Source of the DNA: an uncultured Spiribacter sp.
Lineage (GTDB): Bacteria > Pseudomonadota > Gammaproteobacteria > Nitrococcales > Nitrococcaceae
Direction: 5' to 3'
Assembly: GCA_937884605.1 (NCBI GenBank)
Contig: CALGDM010000005.1
Span: forward strand, 124,001-188,000
DNA: 64,000 nt
Shown one piece after another: positions 20,526 to 30,114 of this stretch. How positions within the stretch are numbered: the first letter of the stretch is position 1; each line of letters starts with the position of its first letter. Made by a program: the position numbers and the translations under genes. The notes under the pieces are model-generated. The model saw only the letters and a program-made list of their open reading frames with translations, did not search any database and was not told the origin of the DNA.

Positions 20526-21818
20526 GTGGCTGAGACCGCGCTCGAGCGCTGGCTTGCCTGGCTCGAGGGGGTGCATCCGCGTGAGATCGATCTGGGGCTC
20601 GAGCGAATTGCGGAGGTCGCCCAGCGTCTGGGGCTGCGAGCCGACCCGACCCCGGTCATTACCGTCGCAGGGACCAACGGCAAGGGCAGTACCGTGGCCT
20701 GCCTCGAGTCCATACTGCGCGCCGGGGGGCATCGTCCGGGCGCTTTTACCTCGCCCCACCTGCTGCGCTACAACGAGCGCATCCGCATTGACGGCCAGCC
20801 CGTGGATGACGCCAGCATCATGGCCGCTTTCGAGGCCATCGATCGCGCCCGCGGCTCCATTACCCTCACTTATTTCGAATTCTCGGCACTCGCCGCCGCC
20901 TGGTGTTTTCGAGCCGCCGGTGCCCATCCGTGGGTACTGGAGGTGGGCCTGGGTGGCCGGCTGGATGCGAGCAACTGTCTGGATGCCGATGTGGCGGTGA
21001 TCACCGCCATCGATCTCGATCACATGGAGTGGCTGGGGGATAACCGCGAGGCCATTGCCGGTGAAAAGCTGGGTGTTGCCCGGCCCCATCGGCCGATCAT
21101 CTGCTCCGATCCCCAGCCACCGCAGCGGATTGCCGAGCAGGCGGCAGCGCTGCCTGCCCCCCTGCACCAGCTGGGGCGGGATTATCACTATGCCATCGGC
21201 GATTCGGACTGGTCCTGGCGTGATGATTGTCGGGATTATGCGCACTTGCCCCGTCCCGGGTGGATGGGCGATATAGCACTCGCCAACGCCGCCGGTGCGA
21301 TAGCCGCACTGACCCGCGGCATGCCGGCGCTGGGTATTGATGCCGCGAGCGTGGCCCGAGGGCTTGCCGACGCCCGTCTTGTCGGGCGTCAGTCCCGGGC
21401 GCCGGGTCCGGCCGGCGGATGGCTGCTTGATGTCGGGCACAATCCTTCGGCCATCGACCTGCTTGCCCGGCGTCTGGCCCATCATCGCGAGCATGGCCGG
21501 GTGCGCCTCGCGTTCGGGTTGATGGCCCGCAAGCCCCTGTCCGCCCTGATCGAGCGGCTCGCCCCGGTGGTGGACGAGTGGTACGTCCTGTCCCTCGATG
21601 ATCCCCAGGGCCACTCCGCCGAGGCGATCGAGCAGGTCCTGGTGGATTACGGCGCGGTGGTTATCGGCCGTGGTGACGCGGTCGGCGCGCGGAAGCGGCT
21701 CGAGCAGCGGGCCGAGGGCAGCGATCTGGCGGTGGCCGCGGGGTCGTTCCGGGTGGTTGAGGCGTTCATGCGGGCTGGCGTTATCCCTTGCAACCCGGAC
21801 GCCGGCGGTCGAGACTGA
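20526..21818 (+). CDS. folC: Folylpolyglutamate synthase / dihydrofolate synthase
   Basis: 430 residues. It adds glutamate to dihydropteroate and to folates. The Mur-ligase type P loop GTNGKGS is at 49-55 and the lid and C-terminal ligase domains follow (HMEWLGDNREAIAGEKLGV; DVGHNPSAI). The start is GTG at 20526, nine bases after accD. Gene order accD-folC-dedD-cvpA-purF is conserved across gammaproteobacteria. Confidence 0.96.
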   Translation: MAETALERWLAWLEGVHPREIDLGLERIAEVAQRLGLRADPTPVITVAGTNGKGSTVACLESILRAGGHRPGAFTSPHLLRYNERIRIDGQPVDDASIMAAFEAIDRARGSITLTYFEFSALAAAWCFRAAGAHPWVLEVGLGGRLDASNCLDADVAVITAIDLDHMEWLGDNREAIAGEKLGVARPHRPIICSDPQPPQRIAEQAAALPAPLHQLGRDYHYAIGDSDWSWRDDCRDYAHLPRPGWMGDIALANAAGAIAALTRGMPALGIDAASVARGLADARLVGRQSRAPGPAGGWLLDVGHNPSAIDLLARRLAHHREHGRVRLAFGLMARKPLSALIERLAPVVDEWYVLSLDDPQGHSAEAIEQVLVDYGAVVIGRGDAVGARKRLEQRAEGSDLAVAAGSFRVVEAFMRAGVIPCNPDAGGRD

Positions 21819-21827
21819 GGCGGTGCA

Positions 21828-22328
21828 ATGACGCGGAGCACAGGGGTGGATCAGCGATTCAAACAACGATTGATCGGGGCGATCGTGTTGGTCGCGCTGG
21901 GCGTGATATTTCTGCCGATGCTTTTGAGCGGGCCGGTGGAGCAGACCCGTGTCGACATCCAGCTGGATATGCCCGCCGAGCCCTCGCTCGGTGCGGCGCC
22001 GAGCCTGCCGGAGAATACCGCCGGAGAAGCGCCGGAGCCGGGCCGGGCGCTGGCCGATGAGCCGGCGCTGGGGGCAGAGGAGGCGGCGAGCGTCGGGGCG
22101 GGGTTTTTTGTGCAGGTCGGGGCGTTCGGCAGTCGCGACAATGCCCGGCGCCTGTCCGGCCGACTCGAGGAGGATGGCCTGACGGTTCGCATCGATGAGG
22201 ACAATCGCGAGGATCGTCTGCCCTATCGGGTTCAGGTGGGCCCCTTGGAGACGCAGTCGGCGGCCGAGGCAATGGCCCAGCGCCTGGCGGCCGATCATGA
22301 TCTGCCCGGCTATATCGTCGAGCCCTAG
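21828..22328 (+). CDS. dedD: DedD-like SPOR-domain protein
   Basis: 166 residues: a short cytoplasmic start, one membrane helix (about 16-34), a Pro/Glu/Ala-rich periplasmic linker, and a C-terminal SPOR domain (about 87-165; FFVQVGAFGSRDNA to YRVQVGPL). SPOR domains bind peptidoglycan lacking stem peptides and target proteins to the division site. E. coli DedD has the same layout and the same place between folC and cvpA. Confidence 0.88.
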   Translation: MTRSTGVDQRFKQRLIGAIVLVALGVIFLPMLLSGPVEQTRVDIQLDMPAEPSLGAAPSLPENTAGEAPEPGRALADEPALGAEEAASVGAGFFVQVGAFGSRDNARRLSGRLEEDGLTVRIDEDNREDRLPYRVQVGPLETQSAAEAMAQRLAADHDLPGYIVEP

Positions 22329-22355
22329 GGGATCGACTGTTACAATGAACGTATT

Positions 22356-22946
22356 ATGACACCGTTGAACTGGCTGGATCTCGCGTTTATCGGCGTCATC
22401 GCGCTGTCGGTGGTCATCGGTGTGATTCGCGGGTTTGTCCGCGAGGTCATTTCGGTGCTGGTCTGGGTGGCGGCTTTCTGGGTCGGCGTTCGCTACAGCG
22501 CTCAGGTGGGCGACTACCTGTCGCCCTGGCTGGCTTCCTCGATGCTGCGGCTGGTGGCCGGGTTTGCCGGGCTTTTCATCCTTACCCTGCTGGTGGGTGC
22601 GCTGGTGAGTTTTCTCGCGCGCATGCTGGTCGGACGTACCGGGCTGTCCGGCACCGACCGGTTGCTGGGGGTGGTGTTCGGCACGTTGCGCGGTCTGCTG
22701 CTGATTGGCGTGGTGGTACTGGGAGCCGGCCTCACGGCGGTCCCCAACGAATCCTGGTGGCAGGACTCGGCGATCGCGCAGGGCTATCGACCATGGGTCT
22801 GCCACGCCCAGGTTGGAGGTTGGCTTGAACAGGCCCGCCAGGTGCCGGGGGTGTCGCAGGCACCGGTCAATGGCACGGCGGCGTTTGCCTACTGGGAAGC
22901 CTACTGCCAGATCAATTCACAATCGGACAGCGAGAGCGGGAGCTGA
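22356..22946 (+). CDS. cvpA: CvpA family inner-membrane protein
   Basis: 196 residues with four predicted membrane helices in the first 125 residues ([22 protein letters not shown] is the family opening) and a soluble tail. CvpA was named for colicin V production; its actual function is envelope-related and not settled. It ends four bases before purF, the arrangement seen in E. coli. Confidence 0.9.
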   Translation: MTPLNWLDLAFIGVIALSVVIGVIRGFVREVISVLVWVAAFWVGVRYSAQVGDYLSPWLASSMLRLVAGFAGLFILTLLVGALVSFLARMLVGRTGLSGTDRLLGVVFGTLRGLLLIGVVVLGAGLTAVPNESWWQDSAIAQGYRPWVCHAQVGGWLEQARQVPGVSQAPVNGTAAFAYWEAYCQINSQSDSESGS

Positions 22947-22950
22947 ATCT

Positions 22951-24462
22951 ATGTGTGGGGTAATCGGCATGGTGGCCCGGGAACCGGTCAACCAGGCCCT
23001 TTATGATGGCCTGACGGTCCTCCAGCACCGCGGTCAGGATGCCGCCGGCATCATGACCTTCGATCGCGGCCGGCTGCATCTGCGCAAGGACAACGGGCTG
23101 GTGCGCGATGTCTTCAGTACCCAGGACATGATGCAGCTGCAGGGCAATATGGGGATCGGTCACTGCCGCTATCCCACCGCGGGCTGCGCCAGCGCCGCTG
23201 AGGCCCAGCCGTTCTACGTCAACTCGCCCTACGGCATCAGCATTGCCCATAACGGCAACCTGACCAACGCCGAGGCCATCAAGCGGGATCTCTTTCTTGA
23301 AGATCTCCGTCATATCAACACCAGCTCCGATTCCGAAATCCTTCTCAACGTGTTCGCGCACAAGCTCGCCGAGCTGGGCAAGCTGCGGGTGGACGAGTCG
23401 GATATCTTCAATGCGGTGACCGGCATTCACGAGCGCTGCCACGGCGGGTACGCCGCCGTGGCCATGATCAACGGCTATGGCGTGCTCGGCTTCCGTGATC
23501 GCCACGGCATCCGTCCGCTTTGTTTTGGCAGTCGTGAGACGCCCTCGGGCACTGAGTACATGATCGCCTCCGAGAGCGTCGCGTTGAGCGTTCTCGGCTT
23601 CAAGCTCATCCGCGATGTCGCCCCCGGCGAGGCCGTGTTCATCGATCTGGAAGGGCGCCTGCATACCCGCCAGTGCGCCACCGAAACCGCGCTTTCACCC
23701 TGCATTTTCGAATACGTCTACCTGTCCCGGCCCGACTCCATGCTTGACGATGTCTCGGTGTACAAGTCGCGGCTGCGGATGGGACGGACGCTGGCACGCA
23801 AGATCAAGCGCGAGTGGGCGCATCACGATATCGACGTGGTCATCCCCATCCCGGATACCAGCCGCACCAGCGCCCTGGATCTGGCCAACGATCTCAACAT
23901 TCGCTATCGCGAGGGGTTTATCAAGAATCGCTACATCGGCCGGACATTCATCATGCCGGGCCAGGCGGTGCGCAAGAAATCCGTTCGTCAGAAGCTCAAT
24001 CCCATCGAACTGGAATTCCGCGGCAAGAACGTCCTGCTTCTTGATGACTCCATCGTCCGGGGTACCACGTCCGAGCAGATTATCGAGATGGCCCGCGACG
24101 CCGGCGCCAACAAGGTGTTCTTTGCCTCGGCCGCGCCTCCGGTGCGCTATCCCAACGTTTACGGCATCGACATGCCGGCCGCCCGGGAGCTGCTCGCCCA
24201 TGGCCGCTCGGTGGAGGATATCCGCCAGACCATCGGCGCCGACGGGATGATCTACCAGGACCTCGATGATCTGGTGGCCGCGGTGCGTGAGGGCAACAGC
24301 CAGATCGGCAGTTTTGATTGCTCATGTTTTGACGGGCGCTACGTGACCGGCGACATCAGTGTCGACTACCTGCTGCAGCTCGAAGCGCAGCGCGGCGAGG
24401 CGGCCCGTCAGGTGGGCCAGGAAAGCACCGCCGTTAACGAGCTGGGAATGGTGCGCTCTTGA
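22951..24462 (+). CDS. purF: Amidophosphoribosyltransferase
   Basis: 503 residues, first committed step of purine synthesis. After removal of Met1, Cys2 (MCGVIGMV) is the N-terminal nucleophile that releases ammonia from glutamine; the C-terminal part is a phosphoribosyltransferase with the PRPP motif [13 protein letters not shown]. The ATG at 22951 is fixed by the need for Cys2 and by GGAG nine bases upstream. It shares a TTGA overlap with metZ. Confidence 0.98.
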   Translation: MCGVIGMVAREPVNQALYDGLTVLQHRGQDAAGIMTFDRGRLHLRKDNGLVRDVFSTQDMMQLQGNMGIGHCRYPTAGCASAAEAQPFYVNSPYGISIAHNGNLTNAEAIKRDLFLEDLRHINTSSDSEILLNVFAHKLAELGKLRVDESDIFNAVTGIHERCHGGYAAVAMINGYGVLGFRDRHGIRPLCFGSRETPSGTEYMIASESVALSVLGFKLIRDVAPGEAVFIDLEGRLHTRQCATETALSPCIFEYVYLSRPDSMLDDVSVYKSRLRMGRTLARKIKREWAHHDIDVVIPIPDTSRTSALDLANDLNIRYREGFIKNRYIGRTFIMPGQAVRKKSVRQKLNPIELEFRGKNVLLLDDSIVRGTTSEQIIEMARDAGANKVFFASAAPPVRYPNVYGIDMPAARELLAHGRSVEDIRQTIGADGMIYQDLDDLVAAVREGNSQIGSFDCSCFDGRYVTGDISVDYLLQLEAQRGEAARQVGQESTAVNELGMVRS

Positions 24463-25643
24463 CCTGGGGCGACGATACCATCGGCCTGCGCGCGGGCTGG
24501 GAGCGAACGCCCGAGCAGGAGCATTCCGAAGCCATTTTCCCGACCTCGAGCTTTACCTTTCGCAGTGCGGCCGAGGCCGCGGCACGGTTCAGCGGCGAGG
24601 AGTCAGGGAACATCTATTCCCGGTTCACCAACCCCACGGTGCGTGCCTTCGAAAATCGCCTCGCGGCCATGGAAGGCGGTGAACGGGCGATCGCCACGGC
24701 CTCGGGCATGTCGGCGATCCTCAGCCTGTGCATGGGGCTGCTGCGTACCGGTGATCATGTGGTCTGCTCGCTGGGTGTGTTCGGCACCACGACCTCGTTG
24801 TTTGCCAATCAGCTCTCGCGGTTCGGGGTGCACACCGATTTCGTCTCACCCACGGACGTCGACGCCTGGGCAGCCGCGATGCGCCCCGAAACGCAGATGC
24901 TGTTTCTCGAGACGCCGTCGAACCCGCTGACCGAGGTGGCCGATATCCGCGCCCTGGCGGATCTGGCGCATGCCCACGATGCGCGGCTGGTGGTGGATAA
25001 CTGCTTTTGTACCTCGGCCCTGCAGCGGCCGCTGGATTGGGGGGCGGACATCGTTTCGCACTCCGCGACCAAGTACCTCGATGGCCAGGGGCGCTGTGTC
25101 GGGGGCGCGCTGGTCGGTGACGCCGACACCCTGGACCGCTTCATTTTCCCGTTCCTGCGCACGGCCGGTCCCACCATGAGCCCGTTCAACGCCTGGGTGT
25201 TTCTCAAGGGCCTCGAGACGCTCAATTGGCGCATGCGGGCCCACAGCGAGCAGGCCGCGGCTCTGGCGGAGTGGTTGCGCGCCCACCCGGCGGTTGCGCG
25301 GGTGTTCTACAGCGGTCTGGCCGATCATCCACAGCATGCCCTGGCCGCCCGTCAGCAAAAGGCCTTCGGTGGCATCGTATCGTTCGAGGTCTCGGGCGGG
25401 CGATCGGCCGCGTGGAGCGTGATCGACCACACCCGCATGCTCTCGATTACCGCCAATCTTGGCGATACCCGCTCGACCATCACCCATCCGGCCACCACCA
25501 CCCACGGCCGTGTACCGGCTGATCAGCGCGAGGCCATGGGCATTCACGAAGGGCTGGTGCGGGTCTCGGTGGGCCTTGAGGATCTTTGTGATATCCAGGC
25601 CGACCTCGATCGTGGATTGTCGCGAATTTCCGGGAGCGGTTGA
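24459..25643 (+). CDS. metZ: O-succinylhomoserine sulfhydrylase
   Basis: 394 residues, Cys/Met metabolism PLP enzyme. K205 in [13 protein letters not shown] binds the cofactor. MetZ makes homocysteine directly from O-succinylhomoserine and sulfide. The assignment over cystathionine gamma-synthase rests on the position just after purF, where Pseudomonas has metZ, and on MetZ-like sequence. The start is TTG at 24459, which overlaps the purF stop; ASGMSAI and the C-terminal SVGLED segment are intact. Confidence 0.9.
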   Translation: MTWGDDTIGLRAGWERTPEQEHSEAIFPTSSFTFRSAAEAAARFSGEESGNIYSRFTNPTVRAFENRLAAMEGGERAIATASGMSAILSLCMGLLRTGDHVVCSLGVFGTTTSLFANQLSRFGVHTDFVSPTDVDAWAAAMRPETQMLFLETPSNPLTEVADIRALADLAHAHDARLVVDNCFCTSALQRPLDWGADIVSHSATKYLDGQGRCVGGALVGDADTLDRFIFPFLRTAGPTMSPFNAWVFLKGLETLNWRMRAHSEQAAALAEWLRAHPAVARVFYSGLADHPQHALAARQQKAFGGIVSFEVSGGRSAAWSVIDHTRMLSITANLGDTRSTITHPATTTHGRVPADQREAMGIHEGLVRVSVGLEDLCDIQADLDRGLSRISGSG

Positions 25644-25647
25644 ACCG

Positions 25648-25718
25648 AAGCCGTTCGATCCGTACGGTCTCCGACAACGACGCCAGTGCGGAGCGGTATG
25701 ACAAATCGAACGGCTTTT
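25648..25718 (+). terminator. Long imperfect hairpin with T tract after metZ
   Basis: A perfect 12-base inverted repeat (25648-25659 with 25705-25716, AAGCCGTTCGAT and its complement) encloses a second pairing, CGTAC 25661-25665 with GTATG 25696-25700 (one G-U), and a third, CTCCG 25669-25673 with CGGAG 25689-25693, around a 15-base loop. TTTT ends at 25718. It could be the terminator of the long biosynthetic run, but the stem is longer and more interrupted than a usual intrinsic terminator. Confidence 0.55.
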
Positions 25719-25732
25719 CAAACCATCCCCCT

Positions 25733-25751
25733 CGATGCTTCTGATGCATCG
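25733..25751 (+). other. Short hairpin upstream of proV
   Basis: CGATGC at 25733-25738 pairs with GCATCG at 25746-25751 around a seven-base loop. It lies in the 161-base gap between metZ and proV, after the larger hairpin. It has no T tract. It could be part of a leader or an operator half-site pair, or chance. I see no confident promoter in this gap. Confidence 0.25.
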
Positions 25752-25804
25752 TCCACCGCCCCGGGCGCACCGACCATGACTGTGCCAAACCAAGGGGCTG
25801 CCCG

Positions 25805-27004
25805 ATGACCACCAAGATCTCGGTCGATAACCTCCACAAGATATTCGGGCCTGATCCCGATGAGGGCATGCGCCTTCTCGAAGCGGGCTACGAAAAGGAC
25901 GCGATTTTCGAGAAGACCGGCAACACCGTGGGTGTCCAGCGTGCGTCCTTCGACATCGAAGAGGGTGAAATCTTTGTCATCATGGGGCTATCCGGCTCGG
26001 GTAAGTCGACGATCGTTCGGATGTTCAATCGCCTCATCGACGCCACCGCCGGGCGCGTGCTGATCGACAATCGCGATGTCACGGCGATGCCGCGCAACGA
26101 GTTGATCAACCTGCGCCGTCACGAGATGAGCATGGTCTTTCAGTCATTTGCGCTGATGCCCCACAAGACGGTTCTGCAGAACGCTGCCTTTGGCCTGGAA
26201 GTGGCCGGCACCGACCGCGAGACCCGCGAATCGCGGGCCCTGGATGCACTCGAGCAGGTGGGCCTGAAGCCGAATGCCAGCAGTTTCCCCGAGGAACTCT
26301 CCGGTGGGATGCAGCAGCGCGTCGGCCTTGCCCGAGCGCTGGCGGCCGATCCGTCCATCATGTTGATGGATGAGGCCTTCTCCGCCCTTGACCCGCTGAT
26401 CCGCACCGAGATGCAGGACGAGCTGGTTCAACTGCAGCGTGAGAATCGCCGCACCATTATTTTCATCTCCCATGATCTTGATGAGGCCATGCGCATCGGT
26501 GACCGCATTGCCATCATGCAGGGCGGCCGGGTCGTGCAGGTGGGGACACCTGAAGAAATCGTCACACAGCCGGCCAATGAATACGTACGCTCGTTCTTCT
26601 ACGGAGTGGACGTGACCCGCGTGTTCTCGGCGGCGGACCTGGCTGACCGACGTCAGGTCATGGTGTTCGACCGACCGGGCACCAGCCTGCATGCAGCCCT
26701 GGAGCGTCTGCATGCCAATAATCGCGAGCTTGGCGTGGTCCTCGATACGGATCAGCGCTACCTCGGCACAGTCAGCGCCGACTCGCTCAAAAAGGCCATG
26801 GATACCGGCAGCAAGACGGGGTTTGAGGCGGCGTTTCTTGATGCCGTGACGACCCTGCCGGCGGATACACCCCTTAGTGATGTGGTAACGCGGTCGGCGG
26901 AGACCGGTCATCCGCTACCGGTCACCGACGTTAGCGGTCATTACATAGGCAGCATCAGCCGAACCGCCGTTCTCAAGACACTGGATCGCTCAGGAGCAGA
27001 ATAA
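25805..27004 (+). CDS. proV: Glycine betaine/proline betaine ABC transporter ATP-binding protein
   Basis: 399 residues. Walker A GLSGSGKST at 61-69, signature LSGGMQQRV, Walker B IMLMDEAFSALD and the switch histidine (FISHDLDEAM) are all present; a C-terminal CBS-domain pair follows (about 285-395), which in ProV/OpuA proteins senses ionic strength. The N-terminal extension before Walker A (YEKDAIFEKTGNTVGV) is typical of ProV. AAGGGG lies seven bases before the ATG. It overlaps proW by one base. It energises uptake of compatible solutes under osmotic stress. Confidence 0.95.
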   Translation: MTTKISVDNLHKIFGPDPDEGMRLLEAGYEKDAIFEKTGNTVGVQRASFDIEEGEIFVIMGLSGSGKSTIVRMFNRLIDATAGRVLIDNRDVTAMPRNELINLRRHEMSMVFQSFALMPHKTVLQNAAFGLEVAGTDRETRESRALDALEQVGLKPNASSFPEELSGGMQQRVGLARALAADPSIMLMDEAFSALDPLIRTEMQDELVQLQRENRRTIIFISHDLDEAMRIGDRIAIMQGGRVVQVGTPEEIVTQPANEYVRSFFYGVDVTRVFSAADLADRRQVMVFDRPGTSLHAALERLHANNRELGVVLDTDQRYLGTVSADSLKKAMDTGSKTGFEAAFLDAVTTLPADTPLSDVVTRSAETGHPLPVTDVSGHYIGSISRTAVLKTLDRSGAE

Positions 27005-27852
27005 TGGCCGATTTGCGGGAGATCATCGATATCCCCATTGGTGGATGGGTCGAAGGCGGCGTCGAGTGGGTTCGTTCGACGTTGGCGGGACCGCTTGACG
27101 GATTTGCTGCCGGCGTCGGATTTGTCGCCGATGGGCTCGAGTCAGCGCTGCTGTTTCTGCCCGATTTTGTGCTGGCGCCCCTGCTGGTCGCGTTCGCCTG
27201 GTACCGCGTCGGCTGGCGCTTTGGCGTGTTTGCCGCGCTTGCGCTGCTGCTGGTGGTTGGCATGGGGTTATGGCAGGAGACCATGCAGACCCTGGCCCTG
27301 GTGATCGGTGCGAGTCTGATCGCCCTTCTGGTGGGGCTGCCGCTGGGCATCACCATGGCCCGGCGTGATGCGGTGGCCATGGTCGTGCGGCCGGTGCTCG
27401 ACTTCATGCAGACCATGCCGCCGTTCGTCTACCTGATCCCGGCAGCCATCTTTTTCGGTCTGGGCAAGGTGCCCGGTACGATCGCCACGGTGATTTTTGC
27501 GATGCCGCCGGCGGTTCGCCTCACCAATCTGGGCATCCGGCAGGTCAGCCAGGAGAACGTCGAGGCGGGACTCGCCTTTGGCTGTACCCAGCGCCAGCTG
27601 CTCTACAAGGTGCAGGTGCCGCTGGCGATGCCCTCCATCATGGCGGGCGTGAACCAGACCATCATGCTGGCTCTGTCCATGGTCGTCATCGCCTCGATGA
27701 TCGGCGCCGGCGGGCTCGGCAATACTGTTTTGACAGGCATTCAGCGGCTGGACGTCGGCCTCGGCTTCGAGGGCGGACTGGGTGTTGTCATTCTCGCAAT
27801 CCTGCTTGACCGGATGACGCAGAGCTTTGGCCTGCGCCGTGGCAAGGATTGA
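27004..27852 (+). CDS. proW: Glycine betaine ABC transporter permease
   Basis: 282 residues, inner-membrane permease with about six to seven helices and the MetI-like domain; the EAA loop is seen as NVEAGLAFGCTQRQLLYKVQVPLAMPSI. It starts within the proV stop (TAATG) and is followed by proX after 28 bases. It forms the translocation pore with ProV and receives substrate from ProX. Confidence 0.95.
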   Translation: MADLREIIDIPIGGWVEGGVEWVRSTLAGPLDGFAAGVGFVADGLESALLFLPDFVLAPLLVAFAWYRVGWRFGVFAALALLLVVGMGLWQETMQTLALVIGASLIALLVGLPLGITMARRDAVAMVVRPVLDFMQTMPPFVYLIPAAIFFGLGKVPGTIATVIFAMPPAVRLTNLGIRQVSQENVEAGLAFGCTQRQLLYKVQVPLAMPSIMAGVNQTIMLALSMVVIASMIGAGGLGNTVLTGIQRLDVGLGFEGGLGVVILAILLDRMTQSFGLRRGKD

Positions 27853-27880
27853 TTTTTTGTTGCAAGAAAGGAGTAACCCA

Positions 27881-28750
27881 ATGCTAAGGCAGTCAACGCG
27901 TCTCTTGATCACTGGAGCGCTGGGGATCGCCCTCGCGGGGGGTGCCCAGGCTCAGGATGACACGATTGAAATCGGCTGGACGGCATGGTCTGACGCCGAG
28001 TTTGTTACCAAGCTCGCGTCACGGCTGATCAACGAAAACACCGACCACACGGTCGAGCTGGTGCAGACGGACATCGCGCCGCAGTACCAGGGCATCGAGA
28101 CCGGCGACATCGACGCCATGATGATGGCGTGGCTGCCGGCGACCCACGAGGACTATTACGAGGAAGTGGCCTCGAACGTCGAAAACCTCGGCGTGCTCTA
28201 CAATGGTGCTCGTCTTGGCTGGGTGGTTCCGGACTACATCCCGGAAAGTCAGCTGTCATCGCTGAGCGATCTCTCCAATGAGACGGTTCGCGAAGAGCTG
28301 GATGGGCGCATCACGGGTATTGATCCGGGTGCCGGCCTTACGCAGCTCTCCGAGAGTGCCATTGAGGAGTACGGCCTTGACGGCTATAACCTGCAGACCT
28401 CGAGCGGTGCCGGCATGACGGCGGCGCTGGACCGCGCCACAAACCGCGAGGAGTGGATCGTGGTGACCGGCTGGAGCCCGCACTGGAAGTTCGGTGCCTA
28501 TGACCTGCGCTACCTTGAGGATCCGCAGGGCGTTCTGGGTGGACCGGAGCGCGTTCACGTCCTCGCCCGCGAGGGTTTTGACGCCGACTATCCGCAGATC
28601 TCCCAGGTGCTGACGCGGATGTACCTGTCCCTCGAAAAGCTCCAGGGCTACATGTTCGAGGCGCGTGAGAGCTCCTACGATGAGGCGATCAGCCAGTTCA
28701 TCGACGAGAACCCGGATCAGGTCAACTACTGGCTGACCGGCGAGTTCTGA
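27881..28750 (+). CDS. proX: Glycine betaine-binding periplasmic protein
   Basis: 289 residues, OpuAC-type substrate-binding protein. A signal peptide (cut after about residue 24, GGAQA) is followed by the binding domain, which is rich in Trp residues (IGWTAWSDAEF, GWSPHWKFG) that in this family cage the quaternary ammonium group. A strong Shine-Dalgarno, AAGGAG, ends seven bases before the ATG at 27881, which decides the start. The acidic composition of the mature protein would suit a halophile. Two hairpins follow the stop. Confidence 0.95.
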   Translation: MLRQSTRLLITGALGIALAGGAQAQDDTIEIGWTAWSDAEFVTKLASRLINENTDHTVELVQTDIAPQYQGIETGDIDAMMMAWLPATHEDYYEEVASNVENLGVLYNGARLGWVVPDYIPESQLSSLSDLSNETVREELDGRITGIDPGAGLTQLSESAIEEYGLDGYNLQTSSGAGMTAALDRATNREEWIVVTGWSPHWKFGAYDLRYLEDPQGVLGGPERVHVLAREGFDADYPQISQVLTRMYLSLEKLQGYMFEARESSYDEAISQFIDENPDQVNYWLTGEF

Positions 28751-28772
28751 TCGGCGGTGCCGCTGGCACCCC

Positions 28773-28822
28773 CGGCCGAGCCAATCGGCCGATTCACACC
28801 CCGCCGCGTGCGGGGTGTTCTG
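28773..28822 (+). terminator. Tandem hairpins terminating proVWX
   Basis: The first hairpin is CGGCCGA (28773-28779) paired with TCGGCCG (28785-28791) with a five-base loop. The second is ACACCCCGC (28796-28804) paired with GCGGGGTGT (28810-28818), loop CGCGT, followed by TCTGTTTTA. The second is a convincing intrinsic terminator. It ends only about 15 bases before the start of the next gene, so that gene's promoter must overlap this region or read-through must occur. Confidence 0.8.
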
Positions 28823-28837
28823 TTTTAGACTGCCGGG

Positions 28838-29314
28838 ATGAGATTACGGCGAACCCCGCGTCCCGACATTCACGCTTCGGACCCCGCTGACCGCCGGGCG
28901 GCGATCGAGGCCGCGGCGGTGGGCCATAACGCACTGCGCCGCATCGTGACCCACGACCCGGATCGCGGCGTTCGTTGCGCCGCCATCCGCCGGCTCAGGG
29001 ATCTGATCATTCTCCGCCAGGTCTGTGAAGCAGAGGGCGACGAGGTGGTCCGCGATGCGGCCCGCGTTCGCTACCGCCAGTTACTGGCCGGCGGCGACAC
29101 CCTGGATCTTGACTACCGGCATGCGGCGCTCGGGGCCTGTTCCGATGCCCAGATTATTGCCCACGTTGCCCGCAGTGCCCGCGAGCCGAGCCTGCGCGTA
29201 GCGGCGCTCGGGTTGATCGACGAGCGTGGGCTGCTCGAGGAGATCTGTCGCCACGATCGCGACGCCGATGTCCGCGCCGCTGCCGCGGACCGGCTGGCTA
29301 GCTTTCGAAACTGA
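28838..29314 (+). CDS. HEAT-like repeat protein (DUF349 N-terminal-like)
   Basis: 158 residues made almost entirely of short helical repeats with the pattern D-xx-VRxAAxxR (DRGVRCAAIRRL, DEVVRDAARVRY, EPSLRVAALGLI, DADVRAAAADRL). It has no signal peptide or membrane segment. The repeats resemble the N-terminal region of larger DUF349 proteins, but no DUF349 part follows. The gene starts just after the proX terminator and overlaps lpxH by 17 bases tail to tail. Function unknown; probably a protein-binding scaffold. Confidence 0.65.
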   Translation: MRLRRTPRPDIHASDPADRRAAIEAAAVGHNALRRIVTHDPDRGVRCAAIRRLRDLIILRQVCEAEGDEVVRDAARVRYRQLLAGGDTLDLDYRHAALGACSDAQIIAHVARSAREPSLRVAALGLIDERGLLEEICRHDRDADVRAAAADRLASFRN

Positions 29315-30053
29315 TCGTCTCAAGACGGGCTGTGCCGTTATCGATGCGCAGCACACTGCCCTGTTCAAACCAGTCACCCAGCACAATCCGACGCCCATGC
29401 CCATCGCCGCTGTCGAGGCGGTGGATAGCGGGTCGATGGGTGTGGCCATGGATCAAAGTCCCAACCCCCCAGGCCTGCAGGCGCTCGCGCACCGCTTCGG
29501 CGTTGACGTCCATGATGGCGGCGGACTTGCCGGCCATTGCTTCGCCACTGCGCTGACGCAGGGCCCGCGCCTGCTCGAGCCGCTCGGCAACGGGCTGAGC
29601 CAGAAACGCGGCCTGCCAGTCGGGATTGCGCACCTGCGATCGAAACGCCTGATAGGCCGTGTCATCGGTGCAAAGTGCATCACCGTGCTCGAGGAGTACC
29701 CGCTCGCCATCAATCTCTATCAACGTCGGTTCGGTCAGCATCGTGATCCCGGCCGCCCGGCAGAATGCCGGACCCACCAGAAAGTCGCGGTTGCCGGGCA
29801 TGAAGTAGACCGGGAGTCCCTGAGCACCGAGTGCCGCCAGCGCCGGCGCGACGGGGTCATTGTCGGGTCGCGCATCATCCCCGATCCATGCCTCGAAGAG
29901 ATCGCCCAGAATGAAAAGGGCGGCCGCCGCCGGCACGCGGGTCTCGACGAAATGGCAAAACGCTCGCATGGCCGCCGGGCGGCCGGGATCAAGGTGGAGG
30001 TCGGCGATAAACAGCACCGGCGCGCGGGCGGTATCAAACTGCAGTGGCGTCAT
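29298..30053 (-). CDS. lpxH: UDP-2,3-diacylglucosamine diphosphatase
   Basis: 251 residues, calcineurin-like metallophosphoesterase. It cleaves UDP-2,3-diacylglucosamine to lipid X in lipid A synthesis. The metal motifs are in order: IADLHLD, GDLFEAWIGDD, GNRDF, HGDALC and HGHTHRP. The ATG at 30053 was chosen over one 18 codons upstream because LpxH proteins start just before the first strand. It is divergent from gltX, with 61 bases between the starts. Confidence 0.93.
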   Translation of the reverse strand: MTPLQFDTARAPVLFIADLHLDPGRPAAMRAFCHFVETRVPAAAALFILGDLFEAWIGDDARPDNDPVAPALAALGAQGLPVYFMPGNRDFLVGPAFCRAAGITMLTEPTLIEIDGERVLLEHGDALCTDDTAYQAFRSQVRNPDWQAAFLAQPVAERLEQARALRQRSGEAMAGKSAAIMDVNAEAVRERLQAWGVGTLIHGHTHRPAIHRLDSGDGHGRRIVLGDWFEQGSVLRIDNGTARLETISFES

Positions 30054-30114
30054 GGCGTGACGATGCCCGGGGCGGCAGCTGCATGCAAGGCGCCGTTCCA
30101 TTACCATTGCGGCG

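Noticed and set aside
20454-22805. A 783-codon minus-strand open frame across folC, dedD and cvpA.
   Set aside because: It is antisense to three well-supported genes and its product is low-complexity with no recognisable domain.
22705-22950. An N-terminal extension of PurF starting inside cvpA.
   Set aside because: PurF needs Cys2 at its mature N-terminus, which the ATG at 22951 gives.
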